Below, one piece after another: positions 53,182 to 60,909 of a stretch of DNA of 64,000 nt (within the stretch, counting starts at the first letter, position 1; each line of letters starts with the position of its first letter). The notes beneath the pieces are model-generated. The model had not been told where the DNA came from. It searched no databases and worked only from the letters and a program-made list of their open reading frames with translations. The DNA lies in the NCBI RefSeq assembly GCF_000826545.1, contig NZ_CDME01000014.1, positions 558,001-622,000 on the forward strand, in the 5' to 3' direction. The translations under genes and the position numbers were made by a program. Source of the DNA: Kibdelosporangium sp. MJ126-NF4 (GTDB taxonomy: Bacteria; Actinomycetota; Actinomycetes; Mycobacteriales; Pseudonocardiaceae).

Positions 53182-53219
53182 AGTGGCCCGCCGACCCGGA
53201 AAACAGTCGGCGGGCCACT
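53182..53219. terminator. 14-bp perfect hairpin between the 59-aa ORF and the CHAT gene
   Basis: AGTGGCCCGCCGAC and GTCGGCGGGCCACT flank a 10-nt loop. On the minus strand the stem is followed by TTTCG. It starts 15 bp after the stop of the small ORF and ends 30 bp before the protease start. Partial termination here would make the peptide message more abundant than the protease message. Confidence 0.85.
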
Positions 53220-53233
53220 CGTTCAGTGTGATG

Positions 53234-53413
53234 TCAGGGCTTCGGGCTGTCGACGCAGCTGCCGGTGCAGTCGGTCGTGTGCGTGTGCCCCTCGTGGCCC
53301 TTCTCCGGCACCGGCGGGATCACCGGCGGTGCCGGGTCCAGCACGGCGTCCGCCGCGGTCTCGACGAGCTCGTCAGTCTCGGGACGAACGGTTTCGCGTG
53401 GGCTTGCGGTCAT
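53234..53413 (-). CDS. 59-aa acidic peptide with C-terminal His/Cys motif, upstream of TPR-CHAT
   Basis: The ATG at 53413 has GGGGAGG 8 bp upstream, an excellent site, and third positions are G/C-rich, so this is very probably a real gene although short. Residues 1-30 are acidic and Pro-containing, without a signal peptide. The C-terminal half carries H40, H43, H45, C49 and C53 (HEGHTHTTDCTGSC), which could bind a metal or be modified. It shares strand with the TPR-CHAT protease and is separated from it by the hairpin. I do not recognise the family; roles as protease substrate, signal or modified peptide are open. Confidence 0.75.
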   Translation of the reverse strand: MTASPRETVRPETDELVETAADAVLDPAPPVIPPVPEKGHEGHTHTTDCTGSCVDSPKP

Positions 53414-53754
53414 GACGATCTACCTCCCCTATCGATCGGCCTTTAGGCCAGAAGTGGACACCACCAACCACACTGTGTCGTGTGTCATCGGGTGGAGTCC
53501 CCCTGCTCGACGGTCCCTCTCACCGCGAACGGCCTAATACTGACACAACGGAGCAATGATCGGTAAGAAAATCTTCACTACGAGTAGTTTGCTGTGAACA
53601 TCACTCCGACGTTGCCGCCGCCCCAACGGTTCCCGGTACGCGACAAAGGACCGTCCAATTGGACGGTCCTCCGCGCCGAAAGTCAGCGCTACCGACAGTC
53701 ACGTCGATGACCGTCAGTGTCCACCACGCTCCACTAAGGACACTCGCTGGCCGA
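53414..53754. other. Non-coding interval of 341 bp
   Basis: It must contain the leftward promoter of the 59-aa ORF. A GGCC-TTTA-GGCC mini-hairpin lies near its left end, the middle is unusually A/T-rich (around 53540-53600), and a 24-bp palindrome is at 53647-53670. No gene was found on either strand. Confidence 0.6.
53647..53670. terminator. 24-bp perfect palindrome downstream of the GH29 gene
   Basis: Each half is the complement of the other (half site AGGACCGTCCAA), with no loop spacer. It lies 85 bp past the leftward stop of the GH29-like gene. As RNA it would form a hairpin with a tight loop and could end that transcript. As DNA it could be an operator for the 59-aa ORF promoter. Confidence 0.6.
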
Positions 53755-55527
53755 CTACCCCGCGTGGGCCGAACCGATCCAGGCCTCGTCGATCCGCAAC
53801 CGCCTGTACCGCGTGCCATCACTGGACGCCGCGTGCGTGTTCACCACTTCCACGCGGACGTGCCGGGCGGTCGTGGCCGGGATGTCGATGAACTGGACAC
53901 CACGATGACTCGGCAAACTGCCGGTTTTGACCGATGTGCCCCAATTCGAGCCGTCGTTGCTGACGAAGACCCGGTAGTCCCTGATCCGCGCCGACTGCTC
54001 GGTGTCGGACCGCGCGTAGCTGACCGAGTCCTCACGCTGGTTGATCCCGATGTACTGAACGCGTTGGGCCGAGCCGAGGTCGAACCTCAGCGACACCGGC
54101 GCGGTCTTGTCGCTGTCCCAGTACGTCAGGTAGTTCCCGTCCCCCGCCGCCGACGCGGCATGGCCACCGGCCGACGCCGACGCGCTGAGTACCGCACCGC
54201 CGAGCACACCCTGCCGACCGGCGGTCTCCACCCTGAAAACAGTGTCATATTGGTCCCATGTGGACACTCCGGTGAGCGTCAGACTGCCCCCGCCCTGCGA
54301 GAACGAGACAGCGGCGCCGCCGCGGAGGTCGGTCACCCGTATGACCTTGTAGCCGTTGTCACGCACGCGGAGCGTGGTGCCGGACGGCTTAGTCAGGACG
54401 TGGATGTAGTGCAGGTTCGGGTTGTTCTTCTTGACCGTGGTCACGCCGTGCGCGCCGTCGTTGAAGAAACCGGGTTTCAGGCCGCCGTGCAGATAGCCGC
54501 CGCCCTCGGTCCCGTCGATCGACTCCCAGATCTTCTCGAGGTAGCCGTTCAGGAAGGTGTTGTACGCCTCCTGGTTCGACGGGAACCGGCCGTCGACCAT
54601 CGCGGTCTCGGCCATGTTCGACTTCACCGACGACCCGGCGTTGGCGACGTACCGGCCGATGTTGAGCTTGTAGTCCACTGCCGAGTTGGAGCCGCTGTAC
54701 CACCACGCGCCCCCGCTCGGCAGCTTGTAGCAGGCCTCGATCAGCCGGGGCGCCGCGGTGTGGACGGCCTGCGGATAGTCGTAGGACGGGGACATACCGG
54801 TCTTCTGCTCGTTGGAGATGGTGTCCATGATCGGCGTGTCCTCGTTGTTGTTGCTCAGCAGGAAGTCCGGCCGGTCGCGGCGGATCTTCTCGTAGAGGCC
54901 GTTGCGTTCCCAGTAGGCGTTGTCGTTGTCGATCCAGAATCCGGACAGCGCCGGGTATTCGGCCTGCGGGTAGCGCTGCATCACCTCGACGATCCGGTCG
55001 TGGCTGAACTCGCCGAAACCGTCGCGCGTGGTGATGTCGACCTTGCGGCCCTTGTACTCGGAGTACGCGGCGGAGTTCAGCCAGCTGCCCGACGACAGGC
55101 CTTCCTTGTGCCACTGCGGATCGTCGGTCATGTACACCAGCACCTTGAGACCGGCGGCGGCCGCGGCCTTGGCCAGCTCGCCGAGGAAGTCGCGCTGGGT
55201 CGAGCAGCTGCCCGGAACCTTCGACGGCCAGGCGGTCGCGTACCCGAGCCTGCTGTGGAACGAGGCGAGGACGAGATACCGGGCGTGCAGCTTCTTCGCC
55301 TCGTTCACCCAGTACTGCGGAGTCCAGCCGCCGGTGGTCACGGCCGATTCCCAGGCACCGCAACTGGTGTAGCCGGGCGACGTGCGCATCCCCCAGTGCA
55401 GGAACAGGCCCGCCTGCGAGTCCCTGAGCCACTGTTGACGCGGGTGCTGCACCTCGGCCGACGCGGCAGGCGCGGTCAGCAGGCCGAGCGTGAGCAGCAT
55501 CGCCGCCAAGATCCCTTTGCGCGACAC
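53755..55527 (-). CDS. Secreted GH29-like alpha-L-fucosidase with discoidin domain
   Basis: This 590-residue exoenzyme has a Sec signal ending near ASA-EV and a GH29-type catalytic barrel: GLFLHWGMRTSPGYTSCGAW near the front, FHSRLGYATAWPSK and the likely nucleophile Asp in SGFWIDNDNAYW. The last 150 residues form an F5/8-type (discoidin) carbohydrate-binding domain (YLTYWDSDKTAPVSLRFDLG...). The GTG at 55527 is preceded by GGGAGG. It is divergent from the GH28 gene. Fucose occurs on rhamnogalacturonan and xyloglucan side chains, which fits the neighbours. Confidence 0.82.
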   Translation of the reverse strand: MSRKGILAAMLLTLGLLTAPAASAEVQHPRQQWLRDSQAGLFLHWGMRTSPGYTSCGAWESAVTTGGWTPQYWVNEAKKLHARYLVLASFHSRLGYATAWPSKVPGSCSTQRDFLGELAKAAAAAGLKVLVYMTDDPQWHKEGLSSGSWLNSAAYSEYKGRKVDITTRDGFGEFSHDRIVEVMQRYPQAEYPALSGFWIDNDNAYWERNGLYEKIRRDRPDFLLSNNNEDTPIMDTISNEQKTGMSPSYDYPQAVHTAAPRLIEACYKLPSGGAWWYSGSNSAVDYKLNIGRYVANAGSSVKSNMAETAMVDGRFPSNQEAYNTFLNGYLEKIWESIDGTEGGGYLHGGLKPGFFNDGAHGVTTVKKNNPNLHYIHVLTKPSGTTLRVRDNGYKVIRVTDLRGGAAVSFSQGGGSLTLTGVSTWDQYDTVFRVETAGRQGVLGGAVLSASASAGGHAASAAGDGNYLTYWDSDKTAPVSLRFDLGSAQRVQYIGINQREDSVSYARSDTEQSARIRDYRVFVSNDGSNWGTSVKTGSLPSHRGVQFIDIPATTARHVRVEVVNTHAASSDGTRYRRLRIDEAWIGSAHAG

Positions 55528-55731
55528 CGGTTCCTCCCGAAGTGGGTGTGAACGATCCTGATGGCGGCGGCATCCGCGACTGGTGTACTTCACCGAGCTC
55601 ACGCCCGTCAAGCCTCACCTCCGATCTCTGTTCCCGCTCAGAGGAACAAACAGTGCTTTGTGGGTTAGGAGCCCGCGATACGTCGGATCTCTTCTTGACG
55701 AGGCGGGATGGATGGAGTAAACCCTACGTAT

Positions 55732-55743
55732 GTAATCGTTTTC
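55732..55743. promoter_or_regulatory. LacI/CcpA-type operator in the pectin-locus promoter
   Basis: GTAATCGTTTTC fits GnAAnCGnTTnC exactly, the pattern also followed by the sites at 2569-2593. It lies in the 292-bp divergent gap between the GH29 and GH28 genes, 77 bp before the GH28 start. No LacI gene is adjacent, so a distant sugar regulator would act here (inference). Confidence 0.55.
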
Positions 55744-55819
55744 GGCGAGTTACATCGAAGCGGTTGCCGAACACCGGGTGCGACCCACCTTCGCCAGTGT
55801 CAGCCGAGGGAGACCGACC

Positions 55820-57220
55820 GTGAGCAGCAGACCAACGCGACGAGACGTCCTTCGCGGCGTCGGCGTCGCCGCGGGCGGACTGCTGGCCGGAACCGGTTTC
55901 GCGACGCAGGCGTCTGCCGGGGCCAAGCCGCCAGACCAGTGGAGACTGGTACCGCACATCCTTGGCAGAATCCGTCCGCCCACGTTCCCCGCACGAGTCT
56001 TCCCGATCACCTCGTACGGTGCCGTGGGCGACGGCCGGGTCAAGAACACGGCCGCCATCAACAACGCGATCGAGGAGTGCTCCCGCGGCGGCGGCGGGCG
56101 CGTGCTCGTCCCGCCCGGCACATTCCTGACCGGTGGCATCCGGCTGCGCAGCGGGGTCGACCTGCATGTCGCCGAGGGCGCCACGCTGAGATTCAGCAAC
56201 GACCCCAAGGACTTCCTGCCCCTTGTCCTGGTGCGCTGGGAAGGCACGCTCTGCCACAACTACCAGTCGTTCATCTACGCCAACGGGCAGCGGGACATGG
56301 CGATCACCGGAGCGGGCACGATCGACGGCGACGCGCCGAACGGCCCGTGGCCGAGCTGGGGCGCGGGCTCCACTGCGGAGCTGCGCAGGATGGGCGAGGA
56401 CGGCGTGCCGGTCGAGCAGCGGATCATGGGCGAGGGAAAGCGTATGCGCCCCAACATGATTCAGTTCGTTGACTGCCGGAACCTGTTGGTGCAGGATGTG
56501 GTTCTGCGTAACCCTGCTATGTGGACACTGCACCCGGTGTTCTGCCAGAACGTGACCGTTCGCAACGTCCACTTCCACAGCACCAACTCCCAGGGCGACG
56601 GCGTCGATCTCGACTCGACGAGCTACGCGCACGTGGTCAACTCACGCTTCAACACCAACGACGACTGTGTCGTCCTCAAATCTGGTCGGGATGCCGACGG
56701 GCGGCGGATCGGCATCCCGACCTCCTACGTGGTGGTCGAACGCTGCAAGTTCTCCGGGCGCTGGGGCGGGATCACCGTCGGCTCGGAGTCCTCCGGCGGA
56801 GTGCACGACGTGTTCTGCCGGGACTGCGAGGTCAACGCGCCGAACTTCCCCGGCCGCTACCCGGTCAAGCACGCGTTGTACATCAAGACGAACTCCGACC
56901 GCGGCGGCGTGGTCGACGGTGTCCACTTGAGAAACATCATGGCGCGCAACGTGGAGCGCGAGGTCCTGTACGCCAGCATGTACTACAACGGCGGCGGGTC
57001 GGGCAACCACTCCCCCACTCTCAGGAACGTGACGGTCGAAGGCATGACCGTCACAGGTGGCCGCAAGGCCGTTCTGCTCGACGGACTCCCGGACAGCCAC
57101 ATCCGTGACGTGACGATCGCCAACAGCGAGTTCACCGCGATCGCGGAACCGAACACCATCCGCAACGCCGACAACATCGTGCTGCGCGGGGTGCGCATCA
57201 ACGGCGAGCCGGTCGGCTGA
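55820..57220 (+). CDS. Secreted GH28 polygalacturonase / rhamnogalacturonan hydrolase
   Basis: The 466-residue protein has a twin-arginine-type signal (RRDVLRGVGVAAGG) and a right-handed beta-helix. The GH28 catalytic acids are in STNSQGDGVDLDS and NTNDDCVVLKSG, followed by the GRWGGITVGSES strand that replaces the usual GHG loop. The N-terminal ITSYGAVGDGRVKNTAAINN is the typical GH28 opening. The start GTG at 55820 follows GAGGGAGA. It should hydrolyse galacturonic-acid links of pectin, feeding the GH105 enzyme encoded 29 bp downstream. Confidence 0.9.
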   Translation: MSSRPTRRDVLRGVGVAAGGLLAGTGFATQASAGAKPPDQWRLVPHILGRIRPPTFPARVFPITSYGAVGDGRVKNTAAINNAIEECSRGGGGRVLVPPGTFLTGGIRLRSGVDLHVAEGATLRFSNDPKDFLPLVLVRWEGTLCHNYQSFIYANGQRDMAITGAGTIDGDAPNGPWPSWGAGSTAELRRMGEDGVPVEQRIMGEGKRMRPNMIQFVDCRNLLVQDVVLRNPAMWTLHPVFCQNVTVRNVHFHSTNSQGDGVDLDSTSYAHVVNSRFNTNDDCVVLKSGRDADGRRIGIPTSYVVVERCKFSGRWGGITVGSESSGGVHDVFCRDCEVNAPNFPGRYPVKHALYIKTNSDRGGVVDGVHLRNIMARNVEREVLYASMYYNGGGSGNHSPTLRNVTVEGMTVTGGRKAVLLDGLPDSHIRDVTIANSEFTAIAEPNTIRNADNIVLRGVRINGEPVG

Positions 57221-57249
57221 CCGTTCCTCCCGCACCGAAGGGTCACGCG

Positions 57250-58395
57250 ATGTCCAGTTCCCGTAGGTCCGTCCTGCTCGGCGCGGGCGGCGCTCTCCTC
57301 GCGTCCGGTGCTCCCGCGGTGGCGGCGCCGATGTCACCTCGGATCGATCCCGACTGGTCGGTCGAGGTGGTGCGGTCGACGATGGCCCGGTACTCGCCGT
57401 CCGAACTGGGCGGTTGGGGCTACACCCGAGGCCTGTACCTGTACGGGCAGTACCTGGTGTACAAGCGAACCGGTGTGAAGTCCTATTTCGACTACATCAA
57501 GTCCTGGGTGGACCGATTCGTCGACGGCGACGGCAACATCGGCAACAGCTTCACCAACCTCGACTCGATGCGCTCATGCCAGCTGCTGCCGATCCTGCAC
57601 AGGGAAACCGGCCAGCAGCGCTACAAAACGGCGGCCGACAAGCTCCGCAGCCTCTTCCCTAGTTATCCCAGGACCTCCGACGGCGGCATGTTCCACGCCA
57701 CCAGCAAGGTCGGACAGCTGTGGGCCGACGGTGTCTACATGGCACAGCCGTTCATCGCCGACTACGCCAAGCAGTACGGCCAGCCGTACGGCTTCGACGA
57801 GTCCACACGCAACATGGTCGCGTACTTCACGCACCTCAAGGAGAACAACGGCCTGCTGTACCACGCGTACGACGCCGACGGGTCCGAGTCGTGGGCCAAG
57901 AACCCCGGCCGCCATTCGGCGTACCACTGGGCCAGGGCGATCGGCTGGTTCGGCATGGCGGCCGTGGACATTCTCGAAGTGCTCCCCGAGGCCCATCCCC
58001 GCCGCCAGTCACTGATCGACATCATCAGGCACCTGGCCGCGGGCTACCAGCGCTTCCAGGACCCGGCGACCGGCCGGTGGTGGCAGGTGGTCGACCGCGG
58101 CACGACCTCCGGCAACTGGCTGGAGACCTCAGCGTCGGCGATGTACACGTTCATGCTGTCGCGCGGAGTCGAACGCGGCTATCTCGACCCGTCGTACCAG
58201 GCCGTCGCCACCAAGGGCTACCAGGGCGTGTTGGCGAAGATCTCACTGGGCACCGACGGCAGGACCAATCTGCGTGACATCAGCGAGGGCACGAACGTCG
58301 GCGACCTGGCCTACTACTTCGGCCGCAAGCGCAACACCAACGACTTCCACGGCCTCGGCGCGTTCCTGATCATGAACGAGCAGCTGATGGCGTGA
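57250..58395 (+). CDS. Secreted GH105 unsaturated rhamnogalacturonyl hydrolase (YteR-like)
   Basis: GH88/GH105 enzymes remove the unsaturated galacturonyl residue left by pectate or rhamnogalacturonan lyases. The 381-residue protein has a basic, probably Tat-type signal (RRSVLLGAGGALLASG). Its (alpha/alpha)6 barrel shows WGYTRGLYLYGQYLVYKRTG, LWADGVYMAQPFIADYAKQ, with the conserved Asp, and HWARAIGWFGMAAVDILEVL. It is co-transcribed with the GH28 gene. No lyase is in the window, so the substrate-generating enzyme must be elsewhere. Confidence 0.9.
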   Translation: MSSSRRSVLLGAGGALLASGAPAVAAPMSPRIDPDWSVEVVRSTMARYSPSELGGWGYTRGLYLYGQYLVYKRTGVKSYFDYIKSWVDRFVDGDGNIGNSFTNLDSMRSCQLLPILHRETGQQRYKTAADKLRSLFPSYPRTSDGGMFHATSKVGQLWADGVYMAQPFIADYAKQYGQPYGFDESTRNMVAYFTHLKENNGLLYHAYDADGSESWAKNPGRHSAYHWARAIGWFGMAAVDILEVLPEAHPRRQSLIDIIRHLAAGYQRFQDPATGRWWQVVDRGTTSGNWLETSASAMYTFMLSRGVERGYLDPSYQAVATKGYQGVLAKISLGTDGRTNLRDISEGTNVGDLAYYFGRKRNTNDFHGLGAFLIMNEQLMA

Positions 58396-58590
58396 TCATT
58401 TTCCGCGCAGGCGGCGGGCACCCCAGACGAGGAGCACCACGCCACCCGCGACGCAGACCAGGCCGATGCTGGTCCACAGCCGTTCGCCGGTCATGAAGCT
58501 GCCGGTGATGTAGCCGAGCCCCTGGCCGGTCCACACGCCACCGACCAGGACGAGCAGGACACCGAGGACGATCGGGAGCCACTTGCGCAT
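58396..58590 (-). CDS. Small two-helix membrane protein, 64 aa
   Basis: Two hydrophobic helices (about residues 4-24 and 38-58) are joined by a short loop, with a basic tail ARRLRGK. The ATG at 58590 lies 16 bp after the metallophosphoesterase stop on the same strand, so it may be co-transcribed, and it abuts the convergent GH105 gene. Function unknown; membrane topology is clear. Confidence 0.75.
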   Translation of the reverse strand: MRKWLPIVLGVLLVLVGGVWTGQGLGYITGSFMTGERLWTSIGLVCVAGGVVLLVWGARRLRGK

Positions 58591-58606
58591 GGCTCATCCT
58601 CGCATC

Positions 58607-60379
58607 TCACGAGCGGAGCATGAAGTCCCGCTGCGCGAGGGGGCGGTCGACGATCCGGACGTCACCGATCCAGCCGTAGAAGGTCTTGCTGATCTGGTGG
58701 TCGTAGTTGGGCGCGCCGAGCAGCCAGACGTCGTTGATCGCCGAGAGGCCGACCGCCGGGGTGGACGGGTTGCGCAGCAACTTCGAGCCGTCGACGTACA
58801 GGGTGGTGGTGCGACCGTCGTTGACCACGGCGACGTGCCACCACCTGTCGGCCTGCATCTCGTGGCCCCAGTTGGTGGAGATCCCGTTCTGGTTGAGCGG
58901 GAAGACCGCCCACTGGAGCTGGCGACCGCCCGACAGCGCCAGCGACGCCAGCGCCTCCTTCGGGTCGTCGCCCGTCTTGCCCGCGTCCCGGCCCGCACCG
59001 AACCTGGACAGCAGCGAGGCCCACGCGTTCGAGTCGTTGAAATCCTTCGGCAGCTTGAAGAACGCCTCGATGGTGTACCCGCGGTTGAAGGTCGCCTTGT
59101 TCATCGGCGCACCGGCCACGGTCCTGAAGTACGCGTCCTTGAGGAACACACTGCCGTGTCCCGGCTGTCCCCGATGGTGTTCCGTGGTCCACTGTGGCGC
59201 CTTCTGGGCGACGAGGTGGTTGCCGTTGCCGGACAGGTCACGCGCGTCAGGGTTGTCGAACCGCCAGTACGCCACCGTGCCCGGAATCACGATCTCCCGA
59301 ACCGGCCGCGGCTTCGGCGCCGGGATCGGGTCGAAACCGGCGAACCGCTTGGCGAAGTCGATCTCCACGGTGAAGTAGTCGTCCGGCCCCGATCGGATGA
59401 TCTCCTGCTGTTCCAGCGAGTTCAGCGTGCGCTTGGCGCGCAGCCACGGCGAGAACGTCTCGACGTCGATCACGCCGCGCTCGATGTCGAAGTGATACAG
59501 CCTGATCATCGCGCTGCCGCCGTAGTAGCGGTCCTGGTAGTTCGTGATGTGCGCGTGCGTGTCGTTGCCCGCGGCGTTGCGCAGGACGGCACGCCCCGGC
59601 GGCCAGTAGTGCCCGTTGAGCGCCAGGAAGATCTGGTCGTTGTCGTTGACCAGCTCGTTCCAGAGCTTCTGCCCGAAATCGGACAGAACCGCCTTGCCGT
59701 CGCCGCTGTCGGCGTGCACGAACTCGTGCGTGGTGAGAATGACCGGGCTGCGGGGGTGCTCGCGCAGCACGCGACGCGCCCACGCGATGCTGCCTGCCGA
59801 CGGTCGCCAGTCCAGCGCCAGTACGAGCCATTCCTTTCCGGCTGCCCGGAATACGTGATACGAGTTGTAGCCGTCACGAGTCGCACCGCGGAACGTCGGA
59901 CTGTGCCGGAACCGCTGCGGACCGAACTCGGTCAGGTACGGACTCGGGCCGCGCTGGTCGTCCTTGGACGAGTCGATGTCGTGGTTGCCCGCGAGCACGC
60001 TGTACGGGAACCGGTCGAGAATCCGGAAAGTGCGACTGATCGACGTGAACTCGCTCTGCAGCCCGTTCTCGGTCATGTCGCCGAGGTGGGCCGCGAACAC
60101 CGTGTTGTGCTCGCGCGCTGTGTCCACAATGTAACGAAGCGAGGCCTCCAGTGGCGCCGAGTCACCGCGATCGCGGTCGTAGAGGTACTGCGTGTCCGGG
60201 ATGACCGCGAGGGTGAACCGTGGACTGTCCGCGTTTGGCCTGGTGAAACCCTGTGCGGTCGAGTCCTGGGCGGCTGGGTCCTGAGCACTGGGGTCGGCGG
60301 AGGCGACCCCCGGCAGTGCGGCGGCAGCGGCGGGCAGCAGGCCCGCGTTGAGCAGAAAGAGACGTCTTGTCGATGACAC
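58607..60379 (-). CDS. Secreted metallophosphoesterase with C-terminal LamG domain
   Basis: The 590-residue protein has an N-terminal export signal (TRRLFLLNAGLLPAAAAALP). The calcineurin-type dinuclear metal site follows: VIPDTQY, HLGDMTENG, AGNHDID and LTTHEFVH, covering roughly residues 50-300. The C-terminal 170 residues form a LamG/concanavalin-like jelly roll (GTVAYWRFDNPDARDLSGNG ... WWHVAVVNDG) that may bind glycans or surfaces. Phosphodiester or nucleotide substrates are common in the family. The 64-aa membrane protein gene follows immediately. Confidence 0.9.
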   Translation of the reverse strand: MSSTRRLFLLNAGLLPAAAAALPGVASADPSAQDPAAQDSTAQGFTRPNADSPRFTLAVIPDTQYLYDRDRGDSAPLEASLRYIVDTAREHNTVFAAHLGDMTENGLQSEFTSISRTFRILDRFPYSVLAGNHDIDSSKDDQRGPSPYLTEFGPQRFRHSPTFRGATRDGYNSYHVFRAAGKEWLVLALDWRPSAGSIAWARRVLREHPRSPVILTTHEFVHADSGDGKAVLSDFGQKLWNELVNDNDQIFLALNGHYWPPGRAVLRNAAGNDTHAHITNYQDRYYGGSAMIRLYHFDIERGVIDVETFSPWLRAKRTLNSLEQQEIIRSGPDDYFTVEIDFAKRFAGFDPIPAPKPRPVREIVIPGTVAYWRFDNPDARDLSGNGNHLVAQKAPQWTTEHHRGQPGHGSVFLKDAYFRTVAGAPMNKATFNRGYTIEAFFKLPKDFNDSNAWASLLSRFGAGRDAGKTGDDPKEALASLALSGGRQLQWAVFPLNQNGISTNWGHEMQADRWWHVAVVNDGRTTTLYVDGSKLLRNPSTPAVGLSAINDVWLLGAPNYDHQISKTFYGWIGDVRIVDRPLAQRDFMLRS

Positions 60380-60431
60380 GGCCGGAAACTACGGTCCGGA
60401 CAAGAACGAAGATCAAACTGAATGTGAATGT

Positions 60432-60791
60432 CTACAGATCGTACGAGTCGCCGGACAGCGATCCGTCCGGCAGTCTCGGCGGTTTGATGCCCGCCTGGGT
60501 GAACAACTCGCCGAGTTCGAGGTTCAGCCTGGCCACCAGCATCCGGTAGTCCGGCACGGGCCGCAACAGCTCGTGCCGGACGGCCCGGGTAAAGGTATGG
60601 ACCTCCGAGCCCCTGGTCGGCCGCAGTCGGTTGACGTCCAGCTGCAGCTCGGCGTGGTCGTTGCGGCGCCAGATGGTCAGGCTCCACCACTCGCGCACGT
60701 CACCGGACATCCCGCCGTGCTGCGGCCCGCGCGGGATGCGCCATGACCATGACTCGACCCAGCTGCGCAGCTGTTCGGAACTGACTTCCAC
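60432..60791 (-). CDS. Conserved hypothetical protein, 119 aa
   Basis: I do not recognise a family. The protein is soluble, with many Trp in the first 45 residues (SWVESWSWRIPRGPQHGG, EWWSLTIWRR) and a helical C-terminus. The GTG at 60791 follows TTGGGAG. It lies just past the terminator-like hairpin of the oxidase gene, on the same strand. Coding is supported by the ribosome site, third-position G/C and lack of a better frame. Confidence 0.65.
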   Translation of the reverse strand: MEVSSEQLRSWVESWSWRIPRGPQHGGMSGDVREWWSLTIWRRNDHAELQLDVNRLRPTRGSEVHTFTRAVRHELLRPVPDYRMLVARLNLELGELFTQAGIKPPRLPDGSLSGDSYDL

Positions 60792-60876
60792 GGCACTCCC
60801 AATTGGGCGAGGGCAGTCGGGCGGGGTGATCGTTCCCGAAGACTACAACGGTTGCCACGGATCTTCCTGATTCGCC

Positions 60877-60900
60877 TGACCACAACAGGAGTTGTGGTCA
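60877..60900. terminator. Hairpin after the FMN oxidase gene
   Basis: TGACCACAAC and GTTGTGGTCA are perfect 10-bp arms around AGGA. The hairpin begins 10 bp past the leftward stop at 60910, the expected place for a terminator. Confidence 0.8.
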
Positions 60901-60909
60901 AGCTCCGGA

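Noticed and set aside
55724..56632. Antisense frame over the GH28 gene
   Set aside because: The GH28 frame has clear catalytic motifs on the other strand; the antisense frame has none.
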